Positions 46,557 through 58,614 are shown, counted from the first letter of the stretch. The stretch is 64,000 nt of DNA from Monarcha castaneiventris obscurior (GCA_026261815.1 JAMPIT010000437.1:2046001-2110000), one strand, 5' to 3'. Numbers and translations: made by a program. The notes: generated from the sequence alone by a model not told the origin.

Positions 46557-49500
46557 GTGGGATTTTGTGGCTTTGGGATGTCAGGGCCTGCTCTGCCCTC
46601 CCGGCCTGGGCCCATATTCCAGCAGCTCCCAGCTCCTTCCCACCCTCCTGCCTGTCAGAGCCCCATTTTCCTTCAAACCAAACTCAAATCTCACTCCTGT
46701 GGCTCTGCCTGAACAGAAAAACCTCCCCACCAAGCAACTTCTTCAATAATTAGGTCCACTTCTAGTGCACACCGGGGTTTCATGGCTCTTCTATCACTGC
46801 AAAATGTCAGCCTGCTGGTGTTGGCTCTTCAGGTTTTCTAATTAATGATTAATGACTGATATTCTGCTGTTCATAAAGCTGAATTTTCCCTGTTAACTGT
46901 TCAATATTGCAGCTGAGAGTGCGCTGAGATAGACTCTTGTCTAATTTAATATCAAAATGATATGGAAAAAAGCCCCTCAAACCCAACCCCGCTCCATGGC
47001 CTTGTAATTTTGCACTATTTTGATAAATCTCTCTCTCTGTCACTGACAGCTGGGGTGTGATTAGCTTAATCCTGATATTTTATGACAATAAAATTCCCAT
47101 TTAACTTTTCTGTGTCAATACAAGCTCTCATCACCACCAAAATTTGCTTCTGGGCAAATCCTTTCATGCAATAAATAAATTCACAGGGCGAACTTGTGAG
47201 CTGTTATGATCTCATAACTGCCAATAATCATTATGGAATCCAATATTTACGGGCCAGGGTGGCATTTAAATAAATGCAGCACTACTGAAATGTCAGTTTA
47301 TTCCAGCAGGAAGGGAAGGATCATAAACCTTCCACAGGAACTGCCTGTGAGTTCTTTCCACTTCTCGAATTCCCATCTTTTGTCACTTTTGTGGGATGAG
47401 AAATTTGCCAGCTCAAAGCTGGGGCATTCCCAGTATCCCACAGGCTCTGCAGGTGCCCCTTTTTTTCCTGACTCCAAGTTTAACATTTTCCAGGTTTGAT
47501 TTCTTTGCAAAAGGAAATGTTTTTCTCAGCTCAGGCTGAGATTTGAGAGCATCAGCACTTTTCTTAAAAGTCTGAGGGTTACCTGAGGCAGGGCCTGATG
47601 GAAAGGGAATATCCTCATTTATACCCTACAATGACAGCAGATTTCATTTCTGTGCTAATTTAAAATCCCAAAAAAAAGGAGGGAGCACCCACTTTAACCT
47701 GGCCTTCAGCACTTGGAAAGCCCTGGTGTGGTTTTTATGGATTTAACAACAGGACAAAAACAATTTGCTAGGCTGACAATGTCCCTGGAAGGGGGAGCTG
47801 GGAGCATGCTGGAGGCATTAAAGCAGCTTAAACTCAGGCTGCTCCAGGTAATATCCTAAAAAACGTGGCAGGGGACTGGTGAGGAGATGTGCTGAGTAAT
47901 CCCCACGAAAGCAGCATGAACCACTTGTGTGCTTATTTCTAAATGCATTTCTTGCCTCCACCCCACCACCTTTGGGGAATAGTTTAATTTCCTATTTAAT
48001 TGCAGCCGTTGCGAATGCCTGAAGGTTGTTCTGAATTATGGATAGGACTAAAAGTTACTGGTTCTATTCCATGCTGGCTGTGGCTTTCAGGGTGGATTAA
48101 ATGTGCTGGAAATTCACAGTTCAGGGCAGGAGCTGGGGCTGCTCTGGCTCTGCAATCAGGGGCTCTGAGAGCTGGGGAAGGTTTTGTGTCTCACTGCAGA
48201 GACATCTCCATGTGAGACAGCTCCTGGGGGATTCCTGCTCATTTGGGAAGAATTCAAATAAAATTGAGGCACAAAGTTCTACATCTGGGCTCGTACAGCT
48301 GGTATGTTCAGGAGTTTGCTGCTTTTCTGGAGCCAGTACTAAAATTAATGCTTATATTCTAATTGTAACCCCAAATTCTGCACCTTCTGGCTTCAGAAAT
48401 GCCATAAATTGTGTTATATACAACAGTTCCTCTCTCTTTTCATGAGTTTAGGGTAATTGTAGTTTTTACAAGCCTCGCTCAGGTTCGACTTTGTGTCAAG
48501 ACATTGAAACTGAAAATTTGTCTCTCTTCAAGGCTCTTTTCCCTTCCACAAACTCTTTTTTGCATATGATATAAGGAGAATGAAATCAGTGTGGGTTTCT
48601 CATGTGGGAATGAAAACATGAACTAAAACCTGCATCAACAGAACTTAAATCCCCTCTTCCCATATCTCCTGATATCAGAAGCTTGCCAGCATCACAAAAG
48701 GAGCAGCCACGTAGCTCTGGTTTATAGAATTCCAAAACACCTGTCAGGACAGATGCCAGCATCAGCAATCCCACAGTTTTGAGGTAAATTTCCAAGTTTT
48801 GAGGCTGGATGTTTCCCTGTTTCTCACCTGCAAATTGAGGTGGGGGCCACAGGAGCACCTGGATGGGAGCAGAGCCTCCTGAAAGGCCAGAGGTGTGAAA
48901 TTCTGAACTGAGGTTCTAAAGCATTTACAAACCTTCTTTATATTCTGGGCTAACAGGAGGATTTTAGGGGCAAAGAAAAATAATGTGCACTTATATACAT
49001 CTATAAAAAACCAGATTTTTAAATGTGATGTGGTATCAAAGGCTGAAAAAAAATCATATTTCAGTGCTGCAACGAATAATCCTGAAGATGAAGCCAAGTG
49101 AGATCATGGTAATTTATTGAATCCTGTTTATTATTTTGATGAGATTAACTTAAGTTGAGCCAGTGAAGGGTTTGCATCAGTGAACACTGATGAAAAATGA
49201 TTGCCAGGATAATACAAGTGATCATCATTAGCAGTGACTGTGCTGTGTTTTTAATGCTTGATAATGTTTTTGTCTCATTAAAAACACTTGGTTTTTAATG
49301 TCTCCCACTCCAGTCACCATTGTGAGAATTGATATCATTTAATAAAAAATCTGGTGGGTTTATGTGACAGGAGATCAACTATCCAGGATGTGCTGGGAGC
49401 AGGCTCAGGTATTTTTACTAATTAGCAAGGGGGGTTTGGAGCACTGAGGGCAATAAGGGAGGTGCTGTTCCAGGATTTGACAGCTAACGATCATGAGAAC

Positions 49501-49919
49501 ATCATTAAAGTAATTAAAGAAGGGATCTCCATGAGCAGAAAATGATGCGTTTGGGGCTGAGGAAGCGTTTTTGCTTTTAACCATCTTGTCAATCAGAGAT
49601 TTACATTTTCACCTGAGGGAAAAAGTTTTGGAGGGAGGGTGTGGCACGAAAACTCTGATTTCCACTGACCTTATCTGCAGAGGGATCCGTGGCTGGGGAC
49701 CAGCACTGCCCTGCCAGGTCCAACCTTTGTGCTCCAGGTTTCCCTCGACCCTGGAGAGGACTGTGGGGTCTGGTGGCACCCAGAGACCTCTGTGACAGCC
49801 CTGGTCAACCTTGGGAGGGAGAAAACCTCCAAAACTAATGGCAGCCTTGGAGGAATGGATGGGTTCTCCTGCTCTCCTTGCTGCTGCCCTGGGTTGTGTC
49901 GCTGTTCTCACCTCGGATG
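46557..49919. other. Unique non-coding DNA
   Basis: No coding exon or young transposon recognised. The AT-rich parts at 46840-47240 and 49120-49420 contain many TAAT words. The clearest block is listed at 47040. Confidence 0.55.
47040..47240. promoter_or_regulatory. Candidate conserved element with paired bicoid-type sites
   Basis: Seen: GATTAGCTTAATCC (47059-47072), which places GATTA and TAATC as facing half sites, then TTTTATGACAATAAAATTCC, TTCATGCAATAAATAAATTC and CCAATAATCATTATGG. Known: TAATCC is the core bound by OTX/PITX-type homeodomains. Inferred: enhancer candidate only. Confidence 0.28.
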
Positions 49920-50271
49920 AGTAGAGAAACGACACGAAATCCAGGCTCAGGGATACATGGAAGCACTTTAATAATTTTTCCAAAGGTTTTTATCTGTTAG
50001 TTCTCAAGAGTGTGTTCAATGGCATAAGGGAATTGGTCTTTTGGCCATCCACCCCTTGAGGGGATTGGCCAAGTTCTAAGACATCCATTTCTAAATATTT
50101 ATCTAGTTAAAACCATAACAATACTGCAAAACAACCCGCAGGTGCAAGAAGTTTACAATATTGGAATCTTGTTTAAAATAATCAGCATGGGAAAGACAGA
50201 GCTCTCACAAACTGCTGCAGAGAGCTGAAGAAATCCTCTGCTGAGGCTTTTTCAGTATCCATAGGATTGTT
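49920..50271 (-). mobile_element. Solo LTR-like repeat, copy B
   Basis: Relative of 26895-27251 in the same orientation. Read on the minus strand it has a CCAAT word, GATAAAAACC as a TATA-like box and an ATTAAA signal followed by GTGCTTCCATG, the order expected of U3 to R in an LTR. Copies A and B match best near AAGACAGAGCTCTCAC and GAGGCTTTTTCAG. They differ at many positions, so both insertions are old. Target duplications were not found. Confidence 0.58.
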
Positions 50272-51972
50272 GGTCCCAATCTTTCCTGACAGTGCAGGAG
50301 CAGCAAGGACCTGGCCCAGGAGCAGCAAGGACCTGGCTCAGGAACCCTCCCCACAGCCCCTGGTGTTTAAGTCGCGTTTACAAGACGTCCTCATTTTAGG
50401 AATTGCAAAAATATTGCTTTTTCCCCCCTTTTTTTTTTTTCAATCCTACTCCAGGAAAGTCTATTTTAGGAAGAAGCAGAAGGTCGTAATGAGACAAAAC
50501 CAACAGGTTTCTTGTGAATTTGCTTGAAGTTTTCCCTCTGTGGGAGTGAACCAGGTGCAGAGAAAGAACAGTGGCATTTCTGATAAGCTTAATGGCAAAA
50601 GTATTTCCAGCTTGGAGTTGTGCTTGATTAAAACATCACTATGAGAAATGAATGTTGAAAGCAGAATCAAACTCTTTAATTCATTATTTTAGCTGTACCT
50701 GTGCTCAGTGTAAGGCAAGTCAAGCAGGGAGATCAGTTTTAGAAGCTTGAGGGAAAAAATCTCTCTGTTTTCATTCTAACCACGAAATCCCTATGTAGCT
50801 GCTGTGTGAGTACACATTTCAATTGGTTAAAAAGCTCTGGATTTCTGTTTTTCTGAGAGAAAATGCAATTTTTTAATACCTGAAACACAATAGTTGAGAG
50901 TTTTATTAGTTCTTTAAGAATGGAGCAGCACAAAATGGTTTTTTTTCCTGTTCGCCTTCCTCTCTGATGAAATGTTAGGATGAGCTCAGTTACAAAATAA
51001 GAGGGAACTGTTCTTGCAAATAATAAAAAAAAAAAAAAAATCAGCTTGAAACATTTTCATCAGCCAGGGAGGCAAAATAAATGACAGCATCCTGATGCCT
51101 CTGTTAGGCAAAAGCTGATTTTGTCAGTGCCAACCCAGGTTTGTGACTCTCTTAAACACTTTGGTCAGTGAAGAATCTCTCTGGGGTCAAGAAAATCGTT
51201 TTCTTGCACATTTTATTGTGGCAGCCTGGTGCTCCTGAGGGCTCCAGTGCAGTGGGAAATGAGGCTGCTCCGAGCAAATGCTGCAGCAAAAATCCTCTGG
51301 AAACAGAAGTTGCTGTTGTGACACTTTTTCTGAAGGCACGAGACAGCCACGGGCATTTTTAAAGTTGAAAAAATACATATTTAGAAGCCAGGGAAAAGCT
51401 GGGAGACCCAGATTCTCTGCATAAATCCTTAATAGCACCAGATATGATCTTCCTTGGGCCTTGTCAAGGCTGGGAACAGCATTTCCTGACCCATGGCATG
51501 TCCCAAACTGACAATTTTATTGTGTGCTCTGGATTAATGAGTCCTCTCAGATCATTTAAATAAACAGATGCTGTCTGCTAGGATGGCTAGGAGCATTTGT
51601 TGCTTGTAAATGATTTAAATGCCATCCTTCATGGAATAGTTACTTGGAATGTGCTCGTGGGCTGGAAATATTCATGGCAATAAGGACCAGCAAGAGGAGC
51701 AGTTCAAATGGAAGGGAAAAAAAAGGAAATATAATGAGTGTTTAATGATTTATTAATGGTTTATAAATATCTAAATGAGATTGTTAGGCTTATATCAACA
51801 GTGGGAGGCAGAGAAGGAGCCAGCACTGTGGGTTTGGAGTAAAGCTGGGAGTTCCTGCAGTGCCTTGGAGTGCTGGGAGCTGCTTCCAATATCCCAGAGG
51901 ATCACGGGGCTGGGATTGGGGAGCAGAAACTCCTCCAGAAGGGTTTCACAGTGTGGTGTGTCCTGCAAGCTC
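50272..51972. other. Unique non-coding DNA
   Basis: No gene recognised. It includes a 22-bp duplication at 50295 and a run of A from about 51027. Around 51545-51620, ATCATTTAAAT and AAATGATTTAAAT form a loose inverted pair. Confidence 0.55.
50295..50338 (+). repeat. 22-bp tandem duplication
   Basis: The unit CAGGAGCAGCAAGGACCTGG occurs twice (50295 and 50317) with one difference at the unit end. Confidence 0.88.
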
Positions 51973-52039
51973 AGGAATCATAAATCTGCAATTTCAGGTT
52001 GGAAAAGCCCTCTTAGACTGAGCCCAGCCACTAAGCTGA
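51973..52039 (-). mobile_element. CR1 LINE fragment, left half split by an LTR
   Basis: Minus-oriented tail of a different CR1 subfamily: GGAATCATAAATCTGC, then CAGGTTGGAAAAGCCCTC and a GAGCCCAGCC block. The expected continuation (CCCTCCAGGAATGGTGGCTCC) is found only after the LTR, at about 52540. The element was therefore interrupted. The exact join is unclear. Confidence 0.7.
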
Positions 52040-52519
52040 TGCCTTCTCCAGCCACCTAGAAACAGAGACTAGACAAGAGGAAGGGAATAAAGGTCGGTGT
52101 TTATTTGAAAGCCTTCAAGGCACCCCCGGGGGGAGCCAGAAGCTGCCTCCAAAAATGGACCCCAAGATGGACCCCAGGTCACGAGTTCTTCACACCTTTA
52201 TAGGTTTGGTTCATTTGCATATCAGGGTTAATTCTCCAATTAAAGCCCCAGTTTAATGATGGAATTCCCCTCAGCTTGCTCCCCCTTAGAGGCTTTGGGT
52301 TACACATTTTGGGCCTAGAAGAGCCTGGCTGTCCTTGAAGGCAAAGCCTGGAGAGGCTTTGTTGTGTCTGCCCAGCACGAGAGAGCAGAAATTCCAGGCT
52401 ACAAGGAACTGCAGAGTTACACTCTGAGCAGTACAGAAATTGTAAAATATAAAAGTTAAAACCTAAGGCATCAAAGCCAGCACTGGCATCTTGACTAAAT
52501 CCCACCCCCGAGTGTCACA
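52040..52519 (-). mobile_element. Solo LTR of an endogenous retrovirus, inserted in a CR1
   Basis: Read on the minus strand it begins TGTGACACTCGGGGG at 52519. It carries an ATGCAAAT octamer (plus positions 52213-52220), a TATA box CCTATAAAGG (about 52195-52204) and an AATAAA signal about 95 bp further on (plus 52100-52105), followed by a short U5 through GTCTAGTCTCTG. This spacing is what an LTR promoter and polyadenylation site require. The 3' edge is uncertain: no CA end with a matching target duplication was found between 52030 and 52060. No internal genes remain. Confidence 0.78.
52195..52220 (-). promoter_or_regulatory. LTR core promoter: octamer plus TATA box
   Basis: On the minus strand ATGCAAAT is followed about 10 bp later by CCTATAAAGG. 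Octamer-plus-TATA pairs are a known strong minimal promoter layout, and here they lie in the U3 region of the solo LTR. Transcription would run towards lower coordinates. Whether it is active in this bird is unknown. Confidence 0.6.
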
Positions 52520-52592
52520 TTCCTGGGGCTTTTACATCCCTCCAGGAATGGTGGCTCCAGCACTTCCCTGGGCAGATTTTTCCAATGTAACA
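52520..52592 (-). mobile_element. CR1 LINE fragment, right half split by an LTR
   Basis: GGGGCTTTTACATCCCTCC, AGGAATGGTGGCTCCAGC and ACTTCCCTGGGCAG continue the CR1 block order begun at 51973. Similarity ends soon after TTCCAATGT, the original 5' truncation of the CR1. Confidence 0.7.
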
Positions 52593-53230
52593 CAATGAGA
52601 ACACAAAACTCTTGCACAAAAGCTCCTGCAGATGCTCAGGGTGCCTTCTTTAGGGGAAGAACAGCTTAGGCAGCTGCCTGCACACTGGGGATTGCCTTTC
52701 TAAAATAAAAATCCCACTTTTCCTCCTGTTGCTCCTTTGGATAATTCCACAGCGGTGGAAGCTCCTCTCAGTCCAACTAAACAGCCTGAGAAGTAACTGG
52801 GAGTTAATGAAACACCTAAATGATGTCCCACTGCCCCAGAAATGTGCAGCAAAAATGGCCCTGCAACGTTTGTCTCTGGAGGAAAAAATTACTTTGATTT
52901 TCAGCTGCTTTGCAGAGCATCAGGTGACCGAGAGAGGGCTGAGGCACAGAATAAAACATGGCCAATTAGGGTGTGTGGGTTGCTTAATGAAGTGAAGTTT
53001 CCAGCTTTAAGGTGGTTCTTGCAGGCCACATGAGCAGAAGGAGGCAGCGGGGCTGACTCAGAGCCTGAGTCACTGGTGATGTCTGACCCATCAAACAAGG
53101 GGTGAAACAGCCAGGATTCCATGGCCAGGGGCTTCCAGCAGATTATCCCAACTCTCTTTGCCTCCTGCTCAAGCTGCCCTTAAATAGTTCATCTCTCCCC
53201 AAAGCCCTACTGCCACGGTTGGGGACTATT
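52593..53230. other. Unique non-coding DNA
   Basis: Nothing recognised in this 640-bp spacer between two CR1 insertions. Confidence 0.6.
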
Positions 53231-53440
53231 TCCATAAAATCCTTACACTTTGGATTGATAGGGACATTAATACTCATCAAATTCTACCCCTTCCACTATC
53301 CGAGGTTGCTCCAGCCTGGCCTTGGGCACTGCCAGGGATCCAGGGGCAGCCACAGCTTCTCTGGGAATTCCATCCCAGTCCCTCTCCACTCTCACAGGGA
53401 ACAATTCCTTCCCAATATTTCATCTAAATCTCTCACCAAA
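53231..53440 (-). mobile_element. CR1 LINE 3' region
   Basis: Minus-oriented copy of about 210 bp. The terminal part is eroded (CCATAAAATCC, GGATTGATAGGGACATTAA), but CACTATCCGAGGTTGCTCC, GGGATCCAGGGGCAGCCAC, TGGGAATTCCATCCCAGTCC and GGGAACAATTCCTTCCC are well kept. Confidence 0.9.
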
Positions 53441-53517
53441 TGGTTGCTATTTAATTTTAATTTACTGGCAGGGATAAGCTTGGTATGTGGTGCTTGACCT
53501 GTTGAGTGCAGAGTTTT

Positions 53518-53570
53518 CATTATATTTATTATTATATTTATTTATTATTTGATTTATTATTCTATTCATT
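53518..53570. repeat. ATT-rich microsatellite-like tract
   Basis: Imperfect run of TATTTATTATTA-type words, 53 bp, with no long pure array. Confidence 0.8.
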
Positions 53571-55494
53571 CAGCTCCCAGTCTGCTCACCTGTTTGCCTA
53601 ATAACCAATGCAATCAGTGTAAATTGATTTAATTAGACATAAGGGGGCCAGAGACAGGCAGGGGTGGGAAGAGAGAGTGGATCAAGCACCCAAGTGTTGT
53701 GAGTGGTGCTGGACTCTGTTGAAGATGTTTGAACAAAACTCAGATTCCGTAGGATTTTCCAAGGAAAACGTGATTTTCCTGAGTTTGGTGACTGCAGTGA
53801 TGAGCAGGCCTATCCCAATTTCCAGCCCTCACTCCCACCTCACGAGCTGGACTCAACGATCCATGTGGATCCCTTTAAATTCAGGATATTCTGTAACTCC
53901 AGGAGCCCTTTCCTAGCAGTTTTCTGGTGAATGCTGAGTTTCTTCTCCCCTCAGCACGTGTCAGAGCTGCAGATGAAGCCAAATCCCTCGGGATTGAGCT
54001 CCCTGAGACTGACACCACCTGGAGTATGCAAAGAGAAATAAATGCAGATGATGGATGCGTGGGATCATCCCAGGGTCGCTCTCCCTGGGTCACTTCCCTG
54101 GGTTTCCATTGCTGCAGGCTGCAAGGAAGGTTGACTTCAACATTTTATTTGTTGTCACAAATTTTTAGCAACTAAGAGCCGCTGCTGAGTGAGTCAGCAC
54201 TGCTGGTGGGGAGGGAAAAACACCCTCAGAGAGAATTCCCTTTGAACACTGACCTGGATCCCGAGTTTTTATAATATATTACAATGAATTCTGGCTGCTT
54301 GTCCTTATGGAATAAATCTAAAGCCTAAAGCACGAAGCAATTTTGGGGTTTTTTTGGCCAAATTCTCGATCTGATCTGAGGAATGTGTGGAAAAAGTGGA
54401 TTTTGTTCTCCTGGATGCAAATCTAGCTGCTTGCCCTGAGGAATTCTGCACTGCTGCAAGTGGACAGTGGCTCTATCCTAGGGAATGAGGTCCTGCAGCA
54501 GAATTTAGGGAATGATGTGCTGTGCACACACCTTGTGGGTGGTTTTAGGCACTCCTTGATGCTGCACATGTTCCAGGGTGATGAATCCATGCAATTTGTC
54601 TGAAGGAATAAGCAGGAATCTGCTTCAAACCTCCCTGACAAAATTGCCATTGAAGGTAAAATAATAGCATTGATTACCAGGGATGAGGGGAAAAATTGAT
54701 TTTTAAACACCTCCTGTGTGATTTGGAGAGATTGGCATTGGATAATTCGTATTAAACATAAAAATGGGGAGGATAAATAAGAAACCTCTTTAGACCAATT
54801 ACCCAGGCTCCGTTTTTGGCCTGTCATAAATTCCAGAGGCCTCCTTAGGAAAAATGCAGTTTATGGAACTCTAATAGATGAGCAAGGCTGGATTAAAAAA
54901 ATCCCTTCCTGCACCTTCTCTGGGCTGGGAGGCTGAAGAAAATTCAGCTCATTCTGGGTGTATTTCCATTTAAAAAATAGATGTGCCCTGAGGAGAGGCT
55001 GACTGGCTGTGGTTATCATGGAATGTGTCTGACAGGAATATTCCTCTATTTCTGCCTAATTGCTGGGCCTAACTTTTGATTGCAGTCTGAGCTAAAGCTG
55101 CCATGAATATATCCACAGAAAATGCCTTGGAGGGCAAAAACCTAAACACAGCTTTTTAGAAATATGACATTTTTTTTGTTTTCTTTTCTGTGAGGAATCA
55201 ACAGTTTCTGAAGTTCTTTCATTTTTGTAATTTAGTTTTCTAAAATTGGGAAGGAAGGGGGATGAAAGGTGTGCTCTAATATCATTAAGGCTGTGAAATA
55301 AAATCAGTTTTGAATCCAGCTCTTCATTTCTGTAAAGAGCTCGGTTGACACCACTCAGGAATTGGTTTTGAGCACGGCAACAACTTGATCCTCTCATCAG
55401 CAAAGCTGTTGTCAAAACATTCAAAGCAGGCAAAGCTGGCACTGCTCATTTCCAGCCAGCCCTGAAAGGTCAAGGGCTGAATCTGCAGCTAAAA

Positions 55495-55731
55495 AAAATA
55501 GATAAATAGCAATTTTTTTGTGTGTATCTCTCGCAGAGAGTGTGACATGAGCTGGTGGTTGGAGAAATGCGAATCTCTTCGAGTTGTGGTGTCATATCAG
55601 GTTTGCCCTTCAAGTTGTGTTGTGTCACATCCCATAATGTGACATGACAGCCCCACTTCACGTGTCACAGCACAGTGACACTCCTGGGGTGGCTAAAAAC
55701 GTTGGATTTCAACAAAGTTTGGGAAACACTG
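55495..55731 (-). mobile_element. Probable old hAT (Charlie-type) DNA transposon fragment
   Basis: The + strand ends in AAAGTTTGGGAAACACTG (55714-55731). Its reverse complement begins CAGTGTTTCCCAAACTTT, the terminal inverted repeat form of Charlie-group hAT elements. The adjoining 200 bp are rich in GTGACA/TGTCAC words. The opposite terminal repeat and the 8-bp target duplication were not found, so the left edge is a guess and the element is incomplete. It has no transposase frame. Confidence 0.42.
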
Positions 55732-56339
55732 GTCTGAGAGGGGCAGTGTTGGGAGAGGGAGAAAGGAAACCAAAGTTTTAATAGCAGGGTTCAGAGGTGA
55801 AGTTTTAATTTTTAAATTCTTTCTGTGGTTGAAATGGGGTTAGAACTTCCTAATTTAGGCTTGAGATCTGTAAGGACGGAGGCTGAGGTGAACGCTGAAG
55901 GCTGGTAATGAAAGGAGATGGAGATCCCAACCCTTGGCAAATGGAAGGAAAGTTTGGGATGGTTCTTTGTAAATCTGGAGTGGGTTTGTGGTGGGAGTAA
56001 AGAATGGAAACTTCCAGAGCCTCAGCTTGGGCTTTTTGGGGTTTTCATCCCTTTTTACATCACTCTGAGAGCTTCCATCACTCCTCTACTGAACCTCCAA
56101 CACATCACTTGGGCTCTAATGCTGAGGAAAATTTCCCAAATGCTCCTGATCACGTACAATTCCAATAAATACAGGAACAGAGCTGGAAGTTTGATTTCCC
56201 CTTTCTGTTTCTTTGGATTTTATAACTCATTAAATTCCAACCCGACGTCCTTCACTTACATCAATTTTACTGCAGTCTTTACTGAGCTTGCCTTTATTGA
56301 TTTCAGTGGAGTTCAACAGGCATAAAAAATGAAACTAAA

Positions 56340-56425
56340 AGGAGAATCAATTCCACATTAATTAGCCAGCATGCATGATTTTATGCTGCTTAATGACTCT
56401 TGTAATCATCTACAACTGTACCAAA
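56340..56425. promoter_or_regulatory. Candidate conserved element, homeodomain words
   Basis: Seen: ATTAATTAG (56357-56365), ATGCATGATTTTATG, CTTAATGACTCTTGTAATC in 86 bp of unique DNA. The combination of TAATTA, ATGCAT and TGTAATC words resembles conserved developmental enhancers. This is inference only. Confidence 0.28.
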
Positions 56426-58389
56426 GTGAGCAGCACTCGGAGCCAGGCAGGGCTGTACAGGAACAAAACCCTCCAGCAGTGAATTCCCACCATTTGGGCA
56501 CTTTAGAGAGTGCAGTCTTTTCCATAAAATCAGATCTAGATTAGAAATGGTGGCAGGGAAGGAGTGATTAGAAACTAGACGAGCTCAGACTATTTTTTTT
56601 TTTTCCCTGGCAAAAAATGCTACAGAAAACCCACCCAGCTCCTTCCTGAGTCCCCCAGTTTGGGAAGGATTTGCAGGATGGATCTCTTGGACCCTCACCT
56701 AAAGACCACTGAAGCAAAGAGAAGATTATTTACAGCCCATTTTAGCGAGTCCTTTGCTTGTTTATTTATTTCTATGGTACTTTTCAAACCAGGGCGCCGC
56801 TGTGGAAGGTTTTACACTGCAGGAAAAGCCTCAGGGTTCCTCACCCAGGAGCACTGAGATAGGGTCAAAACTGTCGTTCCTAAAAACCTTTGGACCTGGG
56901 TCTAGAAACAAATCAGGGTGTTTTAGACTAAAATTATGGCAGTGGGGAGGCTTCTGCCTTTATCTCTTGGATGGCACTTTCCCCACCCTGCTCACTTGTG
57001 CCCTGTCTCGTGGTGATTACTTTATTTGAGGACTGGCCTTCAGTACTTCCCTACCTTATTACTCTGAAATTACTCTGTGTATCAGTCACTCCTTATTGCC
57101 TTGGTGGACTCAACCCTAGGCTTGACTTCTGGCTTAATAAATAGGTAAGGAAATTTCTACTAGGAGTTTTCCACGCCCTTGTGTTCAGAGCACCCCTGGA
57201 ATCCCCAGCGGAGGATGCTGTTTCACTGCCTTGTTCACACTCCTGTCTACGGGCTCCTGCTCTGGGATCTTTTTGTGGGCAATTATTTAGGATTATTGCC
57301 TTCAGGGATGCTTAATTTCTGTCTGCAGAGTGGGTGGGGTTTAGTGTTAAACAGAATTTTCCTCTGTAATCTGTTCCCATGGTCTGTAGGCTAAGGACTG
57401 ATACACAGAAATCCAGTGAGTGACTGGATTTGGTACTAAAATGGACATTCCTGACTGCCTGTAAAACCACAATCCTTTTCCTGTTTAATATTTACCTCTC
57501 CTTTTATTCCAGGAACACAATGGAAGTGATTGCTTGGATACAGATGACATTATGGTCTGTCTTTGCTGTGCTTTTTTTCCCCTTTAACTGTGCATTTACA
57601 CATGAATGGGCCATTGGTTCTAAATGGCAAGGAGATCACAGTGAATTATATTCACTTTAGTGATACAGTGTCAAATTCAATCTCTGATAAAATTCCACAT
57701 CCTTTCAAATGGAGGGAACCATTTTCATTTGGATCGGCGGCAGCTGAACTTTCCCTTTCAGATTTCCACTGGTGGCACAAGTGGATGGGGCTGGGAGCTT
57801 CACACACCAAGTCTGAATCAAACTTCTCTGAAAGCCAGGGTTAGCTTGGGGACATAAATAATAAAAAAGAATCTGCTCTTCATGATCAAAAATTAAAATA
57901 GAGAGGAAACTTCTGTGCTTGATTGCAGGCAAAATCGAGAAAGTTGTTGCCCAGAGAATTTATCAGCAGGACAAATTAAGAAAATTGTTGCTGAGAGTAT
58001 TTCTCTAGCAGCTCTGTGCTGGTTAAAAGCAGCTGTCTCATCTCAACACTGCCCTAGCTCTGGTTATTTGTGTGACTGAGCATCTCACAGCATCAGGTAC
58101 AGATAAATATCGTGTTCATGTGGGTGTAGTGTTCCCTCAGAGCTCCTGTTTGGCCTGGAGGCTTTCACATCTCTTCTACAAGGGCTAAATGTATGATTTT
58201 TCAACACCTGGGTGACCTCATGGGAAGTGCTGGGCTCCTTTGTACTCGGGAAATTCATTCATGGACCTTCCTGGAGCAGGATTTTTAGCTGTGGGGTGCT
58301 TAAGGATAAGAAATCAATGTAGGCCCAGTTTCAGTTTATTTTCTCATGGCAGAAGCAGTTGGATGATGCTGTCAGGTGTGACCCTTGCT

Positions 58390-58488
58390 GGCTGCACCCT
58401 GTGCCAGCCCTCATCACCCTCCCAGGCAGGAATTCCTTCCCCAAATCCTGCTGGCAGTTTAGGGCCATTCCCCTTGGCCTGGTCCTCC
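58390..58488 (-). mobile_element. CR1 LINE fragment lacking its 3' tail
   Basis: Minus-oriented. It starts inside the element (CCCTGTGCCAGCCCTCATC) and shows GGAATTCCTTCCCCAAATCC, AGGGCCATTCCCCTTGGCC and TGGTCCTCC. These are blocks that lie upstream of the usual truncation points. The tail is missing or too degraded to see, so this is an older or internally deleted copy. Confidence 0.7.
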
Positions 58489-58614
58489 AGGCCCTTGTGG
58501 AGCAGAGCTGTGAGGGAGAAGGGACTTGCTGGGAGACTCCAGGTGGAGAAAGTGAGCAAAGACTTGGAGATGGGAGATGTGCAGACACGTTTTGTGCCAT
58601 AAATCAGCCTCTCC

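Larger units (their letters stand above)
53441..58389. other. Unique non-coding DNA
   Basis: About 4.9 kb. It contains an ATT-rich stretch at 53518-53570, a probable hAT element (55495-55731) and one regulatory candidate (56340-56425). Frames at 54423-54827, 55092-55442 and 55918-56325 (116-135 codons) have no recognised domain. 57050-57150 includes AATAAATAGG after a pyrimidine-rich run and could be an old LTR remnant, but no boundaries are seen. Confidence 0.5.

Noticed and set aside
57050..57150. AATAAATAGG after pyrimidine-rich sequence, possibly an LTR or gene 3' end
   Set aside because: A single polyadenylation-like word without a promoter, exon or repeat boundary is too weak.
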